Assembly: GCF_001592305.1 (NCBI RefSeq)
Contig: NZ_BCWR01000004.1
Span: 518,572 to 582,571 of the forward strand
Direction of reading: 5' to 3'
Source of the DNA: Hydrogenophaga taeniospiralis CCUG 15921
GTDB lineage: Bacteria > Pseudomonadota > Gammaproteobacteria > Burkholderiales > Burkholderiaceae_C
DNA: 64,000 bases
Below the pieces are notes generated by a model that had not been told where the DNA came from, ran no database searches, and worked only from the letters and a program-made list of their open reading frames with translations. The translations under genes and the position numbers were made by a program. Numbering within the stretch: position 1 is the stretch's first letter; the number at the start of each line of letters is the position of its first letter. Of the stretch, positions 8,311 through 18,695 are shown piece after piece.

Positions 8311-8615
8311 TGCGCGGCTCCTTCGTTGACGATGGCCGCGAACTCGGCTGGCGGGTGCTCTCCGATCTTCCAGGTCGCTTCAAAGCGGTAGCTCACCGTG
8401 TGGCGCAGCGCGTTGAACCAGCGACCGCAGCCGCTGGCGTGGCGCCACTGCTCATGCTGCAGCCCTTTGGGGTTCTTGCGCATGAACACGTAGTCGCCCC
8501 ACTCGGTGTCGCTCATGGCCTCGGCGTTCAGCGGACGGACGATGCCGCCCTCCCCGCCGCAGGTGAATTCGATCTCGGCACGGGTGCCGCAGAAGGGACA
8601 GTTGATTTGCAACAT
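8307..8615 (-). CDS. soxD: Sarcosine oxidase delta subunit
   Basis: This 102-aa zinc-binding subunit has likely ligands Cys6 and Cys9 (CPFCG), His59 and Cys63 (RHASGCGRWF). It carries the family sequence ecSDTEWGDYVFMRKNPKG. It stabilises the sarcosine oxidase heterotetramer. ATG 8615 was chosen over a codon 15 bases upstream because MLQINCPFCG is the usual start and GAGAAAG lies just upstream. It is separated from soxB by a 180-base gap that contains a dispersed repeat, so the sox genes remain in the order B-D-A-G but are not tightly packed at this point. Confidence 0.93.
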   Translation of the reverse strand: MLQINCPFCGTRAEIEFTCGGEGGIVRPLNAEAMSDTEWGDYVFMRKNPKGLQHEQWRHASGCGRWFNALRHTVSYRFEATWKIGEHPPAEFAAIVNEGAAQ

Positions 8616-8680
8616 GGTTTTCTTTCTCAAAGAACGGGGCGCAGGGGGTTAGCACAAGCGCCGCCGGCGCGAAGTGCCTG

Positions 8681-8794
8681 TGTCCAGGGCACCCGTGGAA
8701 CCGGCTTCGCCGGGCCACAGGGTGCGTCCCCCTCGAAGCGCCGAAGGCGCGCCACGGAGGGGGAAGCCGCGCAGCGGCGCAGGGGGTGCTTCAT
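8681..8794 (-). repeat. Intergenic GC-rich repeat, copy 1
   Basis: Read leftward it starts right after the soxB stop with AAGCACCCCCTGCGCCGC and continues to about 8681. It carries a strong hairpin: CCCCCTC pairs with GAGGGGG around an inner GCGCC-TTC-GGCGC. It shares this layout with copies at 12906, 20621 and 23411. All four follow a stop codon and read in the direction of transcription. Confidence 0.75.
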
Positions 8795-8795
8795 A

Positions 8796-10040
8796 TCAAT
8801 GAGCAACGCCTGCTGCGCCATGCTCATCAATTAAGTGACCGTTGTAGAAACGGTTCAGCGACAGCGCTTCGTTGAGCGCGTGCGGGCGGTCTTGCGCCAC
8901 GGTGTGGGCCATGGCCCAGCCCGAGCCGGGCGTGGCCTTGAAGCCGCCGGTGCCCCAGCCACAGTTGATGTAGAGGCCCTTGACCGGCGTGAGGCCAATG
9001 ATGGGACAGGCGTCGGGCGAGACATCGACGATGCCGCCCCACTGCCGGTTCATGCGCACGCGCGAGAACATCGGGAACATCTCCACGATGGCCTGCAGCG
9101 TGTGTTCGATGGTGTGGTAACTGCCGCGCTGGCCGTAGCCGTTGTACTGGTCCACGCCCGCGCCGATCACCAGGTCGCCCTTGTCGGACTGGCTGATGTA
9201 GGCGTGGATGGCGTTGCTCATCAGCACGCAGGGGAAGATGGGCTTGAGCGGCTCGGACACCAGCGCCTGCAGCGGCTTGCTTTCGATGGGCAGGCGGATG
9301 TCGGCCATGCTGGCCATCACGCTGGAATGCCCGGCCGCGACGATGGCGACCTTCTTGGCCTTGATGAAGCCCTTGACCGTGTCCACCCCGACCACGGCAC
9401 CGCCTTCGCGGCGGATGCCGGTGACCTCGCAGTTCTGGATCAGGTCCACGCCGCGCGCATCGGCAGCGCGGGCGAAACCCCAGGCCACCGCGTCGTGCCG
9501 GGCCACGCCGCCGCGGCGCTGCAACGAAGCGCCCAACACCGGATAGCGCGTGTTCAGGTTGATGTAGGGGATCATTTCCTTGATCTGCGCCGGCGTGACC
9601 ACCTCGCCGTCCACCCCGTTCAAGCGGTTGGCGTTGACGCGGCGCTCGATGTCGCGCATCTCCTGCAGCGTGTGGCCCAGGTTGAGCACCCCGCGCTGGC
9701 TGAACATGACGTTGTAGTTCAGGTCCTGCGACAGGCCTTCCCACAGCTGCATGGACTTTTCATACAGCGCGGTGGACTCGTCCCACAAGTAGTTGGAGCG
9801 CACGATGGTGGTGTTGCGCGCCGTGTTGCCACCGCCCAGGTAGCCCTTCTCAATCACCGCGATGTTGCGCAGGCCGTGTTCCTTGGCCAGGTAGTAGGCG
9901 GTGGCCAGTCCGTGCCCACCGCCGCCCACGACAACGACGTCGTACTCACGCTTCGGCTCGGGCGAGCGCCACTGCTTCTGCCAGCCCTCGTGGTAGGACA
10001 TGCTGTTGCGCAGCAGTGACCAGATGGAAAAATGTTGCAT
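8796..10040 (-). CDS. soxB: Sarcosine oxidase beta subunit
   Basis: This 414-aa flavoprotein subunit carries a GxGxxG-type motif at 33-47 ([18 protein letters not shown]) and the conserved [20 protein letters not shown]. Within that segment His182 matches the histidine that covalently binds FMN in bacterial sarcosine oxidases. It holds non-covalent FAD and oxidises sarcosine; alpha receives the methylene group. ATG 10038-10040 was chosen because it gives the standard [20 protein letters not shown] start and has GAAGGAA about 10 bases upstream. An in-frame start 39 bases earlier would run into sdaA. The gene lies 25 bases after sdaA in the same train. Confidence 0.95.
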   Translation of the reverse strand: MQHFSIWSLLRNSMSYHEGWQKQWRSPEPKREYDVVVVGGGGHGLATAYYLAKEHGLRNIAVIEKGYLGGGNTARNTTIVRSNYLWDESTALYEKSMQLWEGLSQDLNYNVMFSQRGVLNLGHTLQEMRDIERRVNANRLNGVDGEVVTPAQIKEMIPYINLNTRYPVLGASLQRRGGVARHDAVAWGFARAADARGVDLIQNCEVTGIRREGGAVVGVDTVKGFIKAKKVAIVAAGHSSVMASMADIRLPIESKPLQALVSEPLKPIFPCVLMSNAIHAYISQSDKGDLVIGAGVDQYNGYGQRGSYHTIEHTLQAIVEMFPMFSRVRMNRQWGGIVDVSPDACPIIGLTPVKGLYINCGWGTGGFKATPGSGWAMAHTVAQDRPHALNEALSLNRFYNGHLIDEHGAAGVAH

Positions 10041-10065
10041 GGGGGGGTTCCTTCTCTCGTTCTCT

Positions 10066-11442
<1,377 letters not shown>

Positions 11443-11458
11443 GGTGGGTGACCGGGGT

Positions 11459-12718
11459 TCAGCCGTAGACCGGGAAGGCCGCGGTCAGCGCGGCCACGTC
11501 GGCGCGCACACGGGCGATCACGGCCTCGTCCTCGGGGTGGTCGAGCAGGTCGGCGATCAGGTGGCCCACCTGGATGGCCTCGGCTTCCTTGAAACCGCGC
11601 GTGGTCATGGCCGGCGAGCCCAGGCGCACGCCGCTGGTCACCATCGGCTTCTCTGGGTCGTTGGGGATGGCGTTTTTGTTGACCGTGATGTGGGCGCTGC
11701 CCAGCAGGGCTTCGGCGGCCTTGCCGGTCATTCCCTTGGCGCGCAGGTCCACCAGCATCACGTGGCTTTCGGTGCGACCGCTGACGATGCGCAGGCCGCG
11801 CGCCACCAGGGTGTCGGCCAGCGCGGCGGCGTTCTTCACCACCTGCTGCTGGTAGGCCCTGAACTCGGGGCTCAGCGCCTCACCGAAGGCCACGGCCTTG
11901 GCCGCGATCACGTGCATCAGCGGGCCACCCTGCAGGCCGGGGAAGATGGCGCTGTTGATCGCCTTCTCGTGCTCGGGGCGCATCAGGATGATGCCGCCGC
12001 GCGGTCCGCGCAGGCTTTTGTGCGTGGTGCTGGTGACGATGTCGGCGTGCGGGATCGGGTTGGGGTACTCGCCGGCGGCGATCAGGCCGGCGTAGTGAGC
12101 CATGTCCACCATCAGCAGCGCGCCGACGTCCTTGGCGACCTTGGCGAAACGCTCGAAGTCGATGCGCAGCGCGTAGGCCGAGGCGCCGGCGATGATGATC
12201 TTGGGCTTCGATTCGTGGGCCTTGCGTTCCATCGCGTCGTAGTCGATCTCTTCCTTGTCGTTCAGGCCGTAGCTGACCACGTTGAACCACTTGCCGCTCA
12301 TGTTCAGCGCCATGCCGTGCGAGAGGTGGCCGCCTTCGGCCAGGTTCATGCCCATGAAGGTGTCGCCCGGCTTCATGAAGGCCATGAACACGGCCTCGTT
12401 GGCTTGCGCACCCGAGTGCGCCTGCACGTTGGCGGCCCAGCCGTGCTGGTCGGCGCCAAAGAGTTGTTTGACGCGGTCGATGGCGAGTTGCTCGGCCTGG
12501 TCGACGAACTCGCAGCCACCGTAGTAGCGGCGGCCCGGATAGCCTTCGGCGTACTTGTTGGTGAGCTGGCTGCCCTGGGCCATCATCACCGCGGGCGAGG
12601 TGTAGTTCTCGCTGGCGATCAGCTCGATGTGCTGTTCCTGGCGCTGGTGCTCCTGCTGGACGATGGACCACAGCGCGGGGTCGGTGGCCTGGAGAGACTG
12701 ATCGCGGTAGCTGAACAT
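11459..12718 (-). CDS. glyA: Serine hydroxymethyltransferase
   Basis: This PLP enzyme joins glycine and 5,10-methylene-THF to give serine. Here it would consume both products of sarcosine oxidase. It is 419 aa with hallmark segments [43 protein letters not shown] and the PLP lysine in [14 protein letters not shown]. Length is normal for bacterial GlyA. It is probably a pathway-specific second copy; a housekeeping glyA is expected elsewhere but cannot be seen here. It begins about 120 bases downstream of a motif (GATTCCGACATGC at 12840) also found before the choX-like gene. A dispersed repeat separates it from betA. Confidence 0.95.
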   Translation of the reverse strand: MFSYRDQSLQATDPALWSIVQQEHQRQEQHIELIASENYTSPAVMMAQGSQLTNKYAEGYPGRRYYGGCEFVDQAEQLAIDRVKQLFGADQHGWAANVQAHSGAQANEAVFMAFMKPGDTFMGMNLAEGGHLSHGMALNMSGKWFNVVSYGLNDKEEIDYDAMERKAHESKPKIIIAGASAYALRIDFERFAKVAKDVGALLMVDMAHYAGLIAAGEYPNPIPHADIVTSTTHKSLRGPRGGIILMRPEHEKAINSAIFPGLQGGPLMHVIAAKAVAFGEALSPEFRAYQQQVVKNAAALADTLVARGLRIVSGRTESHVMLVDLRAKGMTGKAAEALLGSAHITVNKNAIPNDPEKPMVTSGVRLGSPAMTTRGFKEAEAIQVGHLIADLLDHPEDEAVIARVRADVAALTAAFPVYG

Positions 12719-12839
12719 GGGGTGTTTCCTCGGGTCTTGTAGGGGGGTTCGAACTGGGATGAATCTTCGTTTTCATCGCCTGGAGGCGCTGTGCTGATCG
12801 CGCCAATTTCTGTTCCCGATTCGACATGTGCACGCGTCG

Positions 12840-12857
12840 GATTCCGACATGCCACGG
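12840..12857 (-). promoter_or_regulatory. Candidate operator upstream of glyA
   Basis: GATTCCGACATGCCACGG matches 17438-17455 (upstream of the choX-like gene) at 17 of 18 positions. A related half, GATTCGACATG, lies exactly 22 bases earlier at 818 in 12818-12828, which is two helical turns. Paired half-sites suit an AraC-type dimer such as the GbdR-like regulator at 31856. The sequence match is seen; the binding role is inferred. Confidence 0.35.
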
Positions 12858-12905
12858 GCAGTGACACAGGGAGAGCACACAGAATCCACCCGGAGCGCGT
12901 GCCCG

Positions 12906-13020
12906 GGTCCAGGGCACCCGTGGAACCGGCTCTGCCGGGCCACAGGGTGCGTCCCCCTCGAAGCGCCGAAGGCGCGCCACGGAGGGGGAAGCCGCGTCAG
13001 CGGCTCAGGGGGTGCTTCAC
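12906..13020 (-). repeat. Intergenic GC-rich repeat, copy 2
   Basis: It starts just after the betA stop (leftward GTGAAGCACCCCCTGAGCCG) and is nearly identical to copy 1 over more than 100 bases, including the CCCCCTC/GAGGGGG hairpin with the GCGCC-TTC-GGCGC core. It separates betA from glyA and might attenuate or terminate read-through. Confidence 0.75.
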
Positions 13021-13021
13021 T

Positions 13022-14692
13022 TCAGCGCTGTTGCGTCTGCCAGTGCGGATGCAGCCAGACGGGTGCATCCGATGGCGGCAGTGCCTGGCCCTTGATCGCG
13101 TCCGCGATCTTCTCGGCCATCATGATGGTCGGCACGTTCAGGTTGCCGCTGACGATGAGCGGCATGATGGAGGCGTCCACCACACGCAGGGCCTGCACGC
13201 CGTGCACCCGCCCCTCTCCATCCACCACCGCCATATCGTCATGCCCCATGCGGCAGGAGCAGCTGGGGTGGTAGGCGGTTTCGGCCTGGTTGCGGATGTG
13301 TTCGTCGATCTCTGCATCGCTTTGCACCTGGGCGGTGGGCGAGAGCTCTTCGCCGCGAAAGCGGTGGAAGGCGTTTTGCGCAAACACCTCGCGCGTGAGG
13401 CGGATGGCGGCGCGGAACTCCTTGCGGTCCTGGTCGGTGCTCATGTAGTTGAAGCGGATTTCGGGCGCGTCGCGGTGGCTGGCGCTGCGGATGCGCACAT
13501 GGCCGCGGCTGGTCGATCGCATGGGGCCGACATGGGCCTGGAAGCCGTGGCCCGCCACCGTCGCGCTGCCGTCGTAACGCACGGCCATCGGCAGGAAGTG
13601 GTACTGCAGGTCGGGGTGCCTGACACCGGCGTCGCTGCGGATGAAGCCGCCGGACTCGAAGTGGTTGGTCGCCCCCAGACCCGTGCGCGTGAGCAGCCAC
13701 TGCGCGCCGATGGCGCCCATGGCGAGCGGCTTGGTGGCCGAGTACAGCGTGATCGGCTCCTTGCAGGCGTACTGCACATAGGTTTCCAGGTGGTCCTGCA
13801 GGTTTTCGCCGACGCCCGCACGCGCGGCCACCACCGGGATGCCCAGCGGACGCAGCAGGTCCGGGTGGCCCACACCGGAGAGCTGCAGCAACTGCGGTGA
13901 CTGGATGGCCCCGGCGCTGAGGATGACTTCGCGCTGCGCCCGGTAGACCACCTTCTGCCCGCCCTGCTCCACCTCGACGCCGACCGCCCGGGGCAGGTCC
14001 TTGCCTTCGAACAGGATGCGCGAGACGGCGGTGCCGGTGTGCAGCGTGACGTTGCCGCGCTTGAGCGCCGGGCGCAGGTAGGCCATGGCCGTGCTCCAGC
14101 GCCGGCCCTTGTGCACCGTCATGTCCATGGGACCGAAGCCCTCCTGCCGGTGGCCGTTCATGTCGGCGGTGTAGCCATAACCGGCTTCCTGCCCGGCTTC
14201 GATGAAGGCCTTGTAGAGCGGGTTCTCGCAACGTCCGGTGGACACCTTCAACGGACCGTCCGAGCCGCGGTAGTGATCGCCGCCCTGCTCCCGGGTTTCG
14301 GACTTGCGGAAATACGGCAGGCAGTTCGCGTAACGCCATTCGGGCAGACCGAACTGCTCGGCCCAGCCGTTGTAGTCCTCGGCGTGGCCGCGGATATAGA
14401 CCATGCCGTTGATGCTGCTGGAGCCGCCAATGGTCTTGCCGCGCGGGCAATGGATGCGGCGGTTGTTCATGCCGGGGTCGGCCTCGGCCTCGAACTGCCA
14501 GCTGTAGCGCGGGTTGGCCATCGGGTAGGCGAACGCGCTGGGCATGTGGATGAACAGGTTGTGGTCCATCGGGCCGGCCTCGATCACCAGGATCTTCACG
14601 TCCAGGTCTTCGCCCAGGCGGTAGGCCAGTGTGCTGCCAGCCGAGCCTGCGCCGATGATGATGTAGTCGAACGCTGCGGCGGGCTTGGTCAT
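13022..14692 (-). CDS. betA: Choline dehydrogenase (GMC oxidoreductase)
   Basis: This FAD enzyme oxidises choline to betaine aldehyde and can also oxidise the aldehyde. The 556-aa protein begins with the ADP-binding motif YIIIGAGSAGSTLAYRLGED. It then has GMC signature 1 (PRGKTIGGSSSINGMVYIRG) and signature 2 (GAIQSPQLLQLSGVG). The C-terminal catalytic region includes YHPSCSCRMG, whose His is the conserved base, and SGNLNVPTIMMAEKIAD. Length is typical of BetA. It lies 49 bases after betB in the same direction. No betI repressor or betT transporter is nearby, so control probably passes through the island's AraC-type regulator. Confidence 0.93.
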   Translation of the reverse strand: MTKPAAAFDYIIIGAGSAGSTLAYRLGEDLDVKILVIEAGPMDHNLFIHMPSAFAYPMANPRYSWQFEAEADPGMNNRRIHCPRGKTIGGSSSINGMVYIRGHAEDYNGWAEQFGLPEWRYANCLPYFRKSETREQGGDHYRGSDGPLKVSTGRCENPLYKAFIEAGQEAGYGYTADMNGHRQEGFGPMDMTVHKGRRWSTAMAYLRPALKRGNVTLHTGTAVSRILFEGKDLPRAVGVEVEQGGQKVVYRAQREVILSAGAIQSPQLLQLSGVGHPDLLRPLGIPVVAARAGVGENLQDHLETYVQYACKEPITLYSATKPLAMGAIGAQWLLTRTGLGATNHFESGGFIRSDAGVRHPDLQYHFLPMAVRYDGSATVAGHGFQAHVGPMRSTSRGHVRIRSASHRDAPEIRFNYMSTDQDRKEFRAAIRLTREVFAQNAFHRFRGEELSPTAQVQSDAEIDEHIRNQAETAYHPSCSCRMGHDDMAVVDGEGRVHGVQALRVVDASIMPLIVSGNLNVPTIMMAEKIADAIKGQALPPSDAPVWLHPHWQTQQR

Positions 14693-14741
14693 GCGGAAAG
14701 AGCGTGTGCGGCGATGTGAGGGAGACAGGGGAAAGACCGGC

Positions 14742-16199
14742 TCAGCGGTAGCCAGTCGCCACCTCGCCTAGCTCAACATACACGGTCTTGAGCTGCGTGT
14801 AGTGGTCCAGGGCGGCCATGCTGTTCTCGGAGCCGATGCCGGATTCACCGACGCCGCCGAACGGCATCTCGATGGGCGTGATGTTGTAGTTGTTGATCCA
14901 GCAGATGCCGGCCCGGATCTGCGCGGCCACGCGGTGGCCGCGTTGCAGGTCGGTGGTGAACACGCCGGCGGCCAGACTAAAACGCGACTGGTTGGCACGC
15001 GCGATGGCCTCGGCTTCGGTGTCGAAGGTCAGCATGGAGAGCACCGGCCCGAAGATTTCCTCGCGCACGATGCGCATATCGTCTCGGCAATCGGCAAAGA
15101 TCGTCGGCGCCACGAACTGGTCGCCCAGGCCCTCGACCGCGACCCGCTCACCCCCGCAGACCAGCGTCGCCCCCTCGGCCTGTCCGCTGGCGATGTAATC
15201 CATCACCCGGGCGGTGTGGGCCTCGGAAATCAGGGCGCCGATCTCGGTGTCGGGGTCCGTCGGGTCGCCCACGCGCAGCAGCAGCGTGCGCTCCTTCAGG
15301 CGGGCCAGAAACCGCGGGGCGATGCCGCGCTGCACGAACACCCGGGTGCAGTTGGTGCAGACCTCGCCCTGGGTGTAGAAATTGCCCATCATCGCGGCCG
15401 CGACCGCCTGCTCCAGGTCGGCGTCGTCGAACACCAGCAGCGGCGATTTCCCGCCCAGCTCCATCGTCACCCGCTTCAACGTGCCGGCCGCCGTTTCCAT
15501 GACCCGTTTGCCCGTGGGCACCGACCCGGTGACCGAGACCTTGGCCACGTCCGGGTGGGCCGCCAGCATGGCACCCACCGCCCCGCGCCCCTGCACCACG
15601 TTGAACACGCCCGGCGGCACGCCGGCCTCCAGGTACACCTCGGCCAGCTTCACGGCGGTGGCCGGTGTCAGCTCCGAGGGCTTGAAAATCATCGCGTTGC
15701 CCGCCGCCAGCGCGGGCGCCGATTTCCAGCAGGCGATCTGGATCGGGTAGTTCCAGGCCCCGATGCCCACGCACACGCCCAGCGGTTCCTTGCGGGTGTA
15801 GGCAAACGCGTTCTTCAGCGGGTACTGCTGGCCGGTCAGCGTCGCGGCCGCGCCCGCGAAATACTCAATGCAGTCCGCGCCGCTCATCACGTCCACGACC
15901 AGGGCCTCTTGAATCGGCTTGCCGCAGTCCCGCACCTCCAGCGCCGCCAGCTCGTGATTGCGCTCGCGCAGGATGTCGGCCGCCCGGCGCAGGATGCGCC
16001 CCCGCTCGGTGGCGCTCATCGCCGACCACAGCGCAAAGCCCGCCCCCGCGGCCTCCACCGCCCGGTTCACGTCGTCCTGCGTGGCTTCGTGCACGACGGC
16101 GTAAGCCCGCCCGGTCGCCGGGTTGACCGACTCAAAAACCTGCCCCCCGCCGTTGACGGTTTGGCCGTTGATGAAACTGAACAGGGTTGTGGGATTCAT
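14742..16199 (-). CDS. betB: Betaine aldehyde dehydrogenase
   Basis: This NAD(P)-dependent aldehyde dehydrogenase makes glycine betaine from betaine aldehyde. It is 485 aa. Conserved pieces are IGAWNYPIQIACWKSAPALA (cofactor and active-site Asn150), FKPSELTP, VTGSVPTGKRVM, the general base Glu247 in VTMELGGKSP, and the nucleophile Cys281 in GEVCTNCTRVFV. The NC pair following the catalytic Cys agrees with betaine aldehyde dehydrogenases rather than generic ALDHs. ATG 16197-16199 was chosen as the start of MNPTTLFSFINGQ; the frame is open further upstream but has no homology-like sequence. Its partner betA follows directly. Confidence 0.93.
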   Translation of the reverse strand: MNPTTLFSFINGQTVNGGGQVFESVNPATGRAYAVVHEATQDDVNRAVEAAGAGFALWSAMSATERGRILRRAADILRERNHELAALEVRDCGKPIQEALVVDVMSGADCIEYFAGAAATLTGQQYPLKNAFAYTRKEPLGVCVGIGAWNYPIQIACWKSAPALAAGNAMIFKPSELTPATAVKLAEVYLEAGVPPGVFNVVQGRGAVGAMLAAHPDVAKVSVTGSVPTGKRVMETAAGTLKRVTMELGGKSPLLVFDDADLEQAVAAAMMGNFYTQGEVCTNCTRVFVQRGIAPRFLARLKERTLLLRVGDPTDPDTEIGALISEAHTARVMDYIASGQAEGATLVCGGERVAVEGLGDQFVAPTIFADCRDDMRIVREEIFGPVLSMLTFDTEAEAIARANQSRFSLAAGVFTTDLQRGHRVAAQIRAGICWINNYNITPIEMPFGGVGESGIGSENSMAALDHYTQLKTVYVELGEVATGYR

Positions 16200-16294
16200 G
16201 ACCATCCTTGCGGGGCCCGGCCCATGCAGGCCGGGCGCTCGGGGCCGCACACCGGCCACCCCCACACGGATGGAGGCCGGCGGTGCGGGCGGGT

Positions 16295-17233
16295 TTATTT
16301 CGCGAGAGCGGCCTTGACCGCGTCCAGGCCGGGCTTGCCATCGAACGTGGTCACGCCCGCCAGCCACTGGTCCACCGTGCCCGGGTTCTTTTTGAGGTAG
16401 GCCCGCGCCGCGACGTTGGGTTTGACCTTGTTGAGGATGGGGCCCATCACCTCGTTCTCGATGGTGGTGCTGAACTGCAGGTTCTTGAGGAAGGCGTAGA
16501 CATTGGGGCAGCGCTTTTCATAGGACGGCGGGACCGCCGTGTAGACCTTGGCTTCACCCAGGTTCGGCCCGAACACGTCGTCGCCCCCCGCGAGGTAGCT
16601 CATCTTGATCTGCACGTTCATCGGGTGCGGCTCCCAGCCCAGGAACACGATGGCCTTCTGCTCCTTGCCCGCGCGCTGCGCCTCGACCAGCATGCCCGCC
16701 TCGCTGGACTCCACCAGCTTGAACGGCTTCAGGCCGAACTTGTTGTCCTTGATCATCCCCGCGATCAGGGCGTTGCCGTCGTTGCCGGGTTCGATCCCGT
16801 GGATCTTGCCCCCCAGTTCCTTCTCGAACCTGGCGATGTCGGCAAAGGTCTTGAGACCTTTGTCGTACAGGTAGGTCGGCACGGCCAGCGTGTACTTGGC
16901 GCCCACCAGGTTGGGTGTCTCCAGCACCTTGATGTCACCCGCCTTCACGAAGGGCTCGATGACCGGCGTCATGGACGGGTTCCAGTAGCCCAGGAACACG
17001 TCGATCTGCTTTTTCTTCATGCCCGCGAAGACGATGGGCACGGACGCGATGGTGACCCTGGGCTGGTAGCCCAGGCCTTCGAGCACCACCGAGGCCAGCC
17101 CCGTGGTGGCCGCGATGTCGCTCCAGCCCACGTCCGCAAAGTTGACGGTCTTGCAACCGGCGTCTTCGGCAAAGGCCTGCTGCCCCGTCAACAAGCTCAC
17201 CGCGGCGAGTATTCCTGCTACCTTCATCTGCAT
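16295..17233 (-). CDS. Choline/betaine ABC transporter substrate-binding protein (ChoX-type)
   Basis: This is a 312-aa periplasmic binding protein of the OpuAC/ProX fold. It has a Sec signal peptide (MQMKVAGILAAVSLLTGQQA, cut near AFA-EDA) and a Trp/Tyr-rich ligand site for the quaternary ammonium head: FADVGWSDIAATTG, DVFLGYWNPSM and FLGWEPHPMN. These resemble ChoX choline-binding proteins more than ProX, so choline is the likely ligand. ATG 17231-17233 was chosen, with a second in-frame ATG two codons later. No permease or ATPase is adjacent; the only ones in the island are proVW at 29.9-31.8 kb, which it may use. It is followed directly by betB. Confidence 0.85.
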   Translation of the reverse strand: MQMKVAGILAAVSLLTGQQAFAEDAGCKTVNFADVGWSDIAATTGLASVVLEGLGYQPRVTIASVPIVFAGMKKKQIDVFLGYWNPSMTPVIEPFVKAGDIKVLETPNLVGAKYTLAVPTYLYDKGLKTFADIARFEKELGGKIHGIEPGNDGNALIAGMIKDNKFGLKPFKLVESSEAGMLVEAQRAGKEQKAIVFLGWEPHPMNVQIKMSYLAGGDDVFGPNLGEAKVYTAVPPSYEKRCPNVYAFLKNLQFSTTIENEVMGPILNKVKPNVAARAYLKKNPGTVDQWLAGVTTFDGKPGLDAVKAALAK

Positions 17234-17437
17234 GTTTGCTCCAGCTGGAAAAGACGACGCAGGCGCCCGGATGGTCGTTGACCAGGCCGTGCCGCGCCAG
17301 TTGGGAACACACCCCCGGGCAAGGGGCGCGGGAAGCGTCCGCCGCCACCACCAACGGCTTGGAACGGCTTGTAACGCCAGGCCATGATGCGGGGCATCGG
17401 CGCCTGGCGATTCGCTGAACACGCCAGTTTCTGGCCT

Positions 17438-17455
17438 GATTCCGACATGCAACGG
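17438..17455 (-). promoter_or_regulatory. Candidate operator upstream of the choX-like gene
   Basis: GATTCCGACATGCAACGG differs from the element at 12840-12857 at one of 18 positions and has the same orientation to the downstream gene. It lies about 205 bases before the ATG at 17233, in a 276-base spacer that otherwise shows no gene. Confidence 0.35.
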
Positions 17456-17509
17456 GGCGACCTCACCGTGAATCGGCCGCCATCGCAACGAGCCGCTGGC
17501 GGAAAAAGC

Positions 17510-18436
17510 TCACGGCGGCGCAGCGTTCACCTTGCGTGAGAAGGCGACAGGGCGAGAGGCCAGGTAGACGCCGGGTAAGAGCAGCATGCCACCCCATAGG
17601 TGGTACCAGCCCAGGGATTCACCGAGCAGCCACCAGCCCGCCACGGCCCCATAGAGCGGGCCCAGGTACAGGGTGGCAGCCACCTTGCTGGCGCCCAGGA
17701 CCTGCTGCGACCAGCCGTACAGGCTGAAGGCCATCAGGCCCGGAACCAGGGCCGCGGTGAGCCCCATCAAGAGGGCCTCGGTGCCTATCGCGGGAGCAAA
17801 GGGCGAAGACATCTCCCAGACCGCCCCCGCGGCCAGCACAGGCAGTGCGCCCCAGGCGGCGGCGGCCAAACGGGCGGCCGCTCCCAACGGACTGCGCCAG
17901 GCCTCCAGCAGGAGCGCGTAGAGCGCCCAGCAGACCACGCTGGTCAGAATCCAGAGATCCCCTTCGACGAACCGGAACTCGGAAAGGCTCATCCAGTTGC
18001 CCTGCACGATGACATGCAACACGCCGGCCAATGCCAGCACCAGGCCCGTCCACTGAAGGCCACCCATCCGTTCTCTCAACCACGCCGCCGAACTCACGGC
18101 GATGAGCGCCGGTGCAGCGGAGTAGATCAGGGCGATGTTGGTGGCGCTGGTCGTCCGACCGCCGATGTACACCCACGCCCCGCAGGCCACCATGCCCAGA
18201 AAGCCCAGCACCAGGTACTGGTACCAGTTCTGGACCAGGTGGCGCCATTCCCGCCGCAGCTCGTCGCGCACCAGCCAGCTCAGCAACACGCCGGCCAATC
18301 CCCAGCGCATGAAACCCAGCGTGTAGGGCCCGACAACCCCCGGCGCCATACGGGCCAGCAGGTTGTTGACCGTCCACATGAGCGGGATCAGCCAGATGGA
18401 CCACATGGCGAGCCGGATGTTTGCGTTTGACCGCAT
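17510..18436 (-). CDS. EamA/DMT-family membrane transporter
   Basis: This 308-aa protein has about ten hydrophobic helices in two EamA repeats, typical of drug/metabolite transporters (for example WSIWLIPLMWTVNNLLARM in repeat 1; GYTL- and LLGESLGWYHLWGGMLLLPG-like ends in repeat 2). Family members export or import amino acids and related metabolites. No substrate can be read from the sequence. ATG 18434-18436 was chosen: it begins the first helix after a short basic stretch. It is the first gene of the leftward arm, about 277 bases before the choX-like gene, and divergent from the dipeptidase-like gene. A link to betaine metabolism is possible but rests only on position. Confidence 0.8.
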   Translation of the reverse strand: MRSNANIRLAMWSIWLIPLMWTVNNLLARMAPGVVGPYTLGFMRWGLAGVLLSWLVRDELRREWRHLVQNWYQYLVLGFLGMVACGAWVYIGGRTTSATNIALIYSAAPALIAVSSAAWLRERMGGLQWTGLVLALAGVLHVIVQGNWMSLSEFRFVEGDLWILTSVVCWALYALLLEAWRSPLGAAARLAAAAWGALPVLAAGAVWEMSSPFAPAIGTEALLMGLTAALVPGLMAFSLYGWSQQVLGASKVAATLYLGPLYGAVAGWWLLGESLGWYHLWGGMLLLPGVYLASRPVAFSRKVNAAPP

Positions 18437-18695
18437 GGAAGGTGCTTTCAGGGGGGAGGGTGAGCGGCTGGAAAAAACAGCCCGGATTGTCTCAGCAGCG
18501 TCCGGCGCCCCGGCAGAAAAAAGCGGCTGAAAACCTGCGGTCGGTACCCGTCGGCCGCCATGTCGTTTCTGAGCAAGTGCGCGTCTGTCGTGCACAAGCT
18601 CGCCAGGGACCGCGCCACAACAATGAACGCACTCGACAGCACCGCCTAACACAGAACCACGTCTTATTCGCGTAAACCCTTACCACCCTCAACCC
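18437..18695. promoter_or_regulatory. Divergent intergenic region between the two arms
   Basis: These 259 bases separate the oppositely directed EamA transporter and dipeptidase-family genes, so promoters for both arms should lie here. A CGACATG heptamer (minus strand, 18559-18565) recalls the core of the two candidate operators. I see no convincing -35/-10 pair and no gene. Confidence 0.4.

Noticed and set aside
5044..8391. Very long open frame on the plus strand opposite soxA/soxD (over 1100 codons)
   Set aside because: It is the antisense of confidently identified sox genes; high GC in third positions keeps the opposite frame open. The translation is His/Arg/Gly-rich with no domain.
12719..12840. 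Glycine riboswitch upstream of glyA
   Set aside because: No paired aptamer-like helices with the conserved cores could be recognised; only the operator-like repeats stand out.
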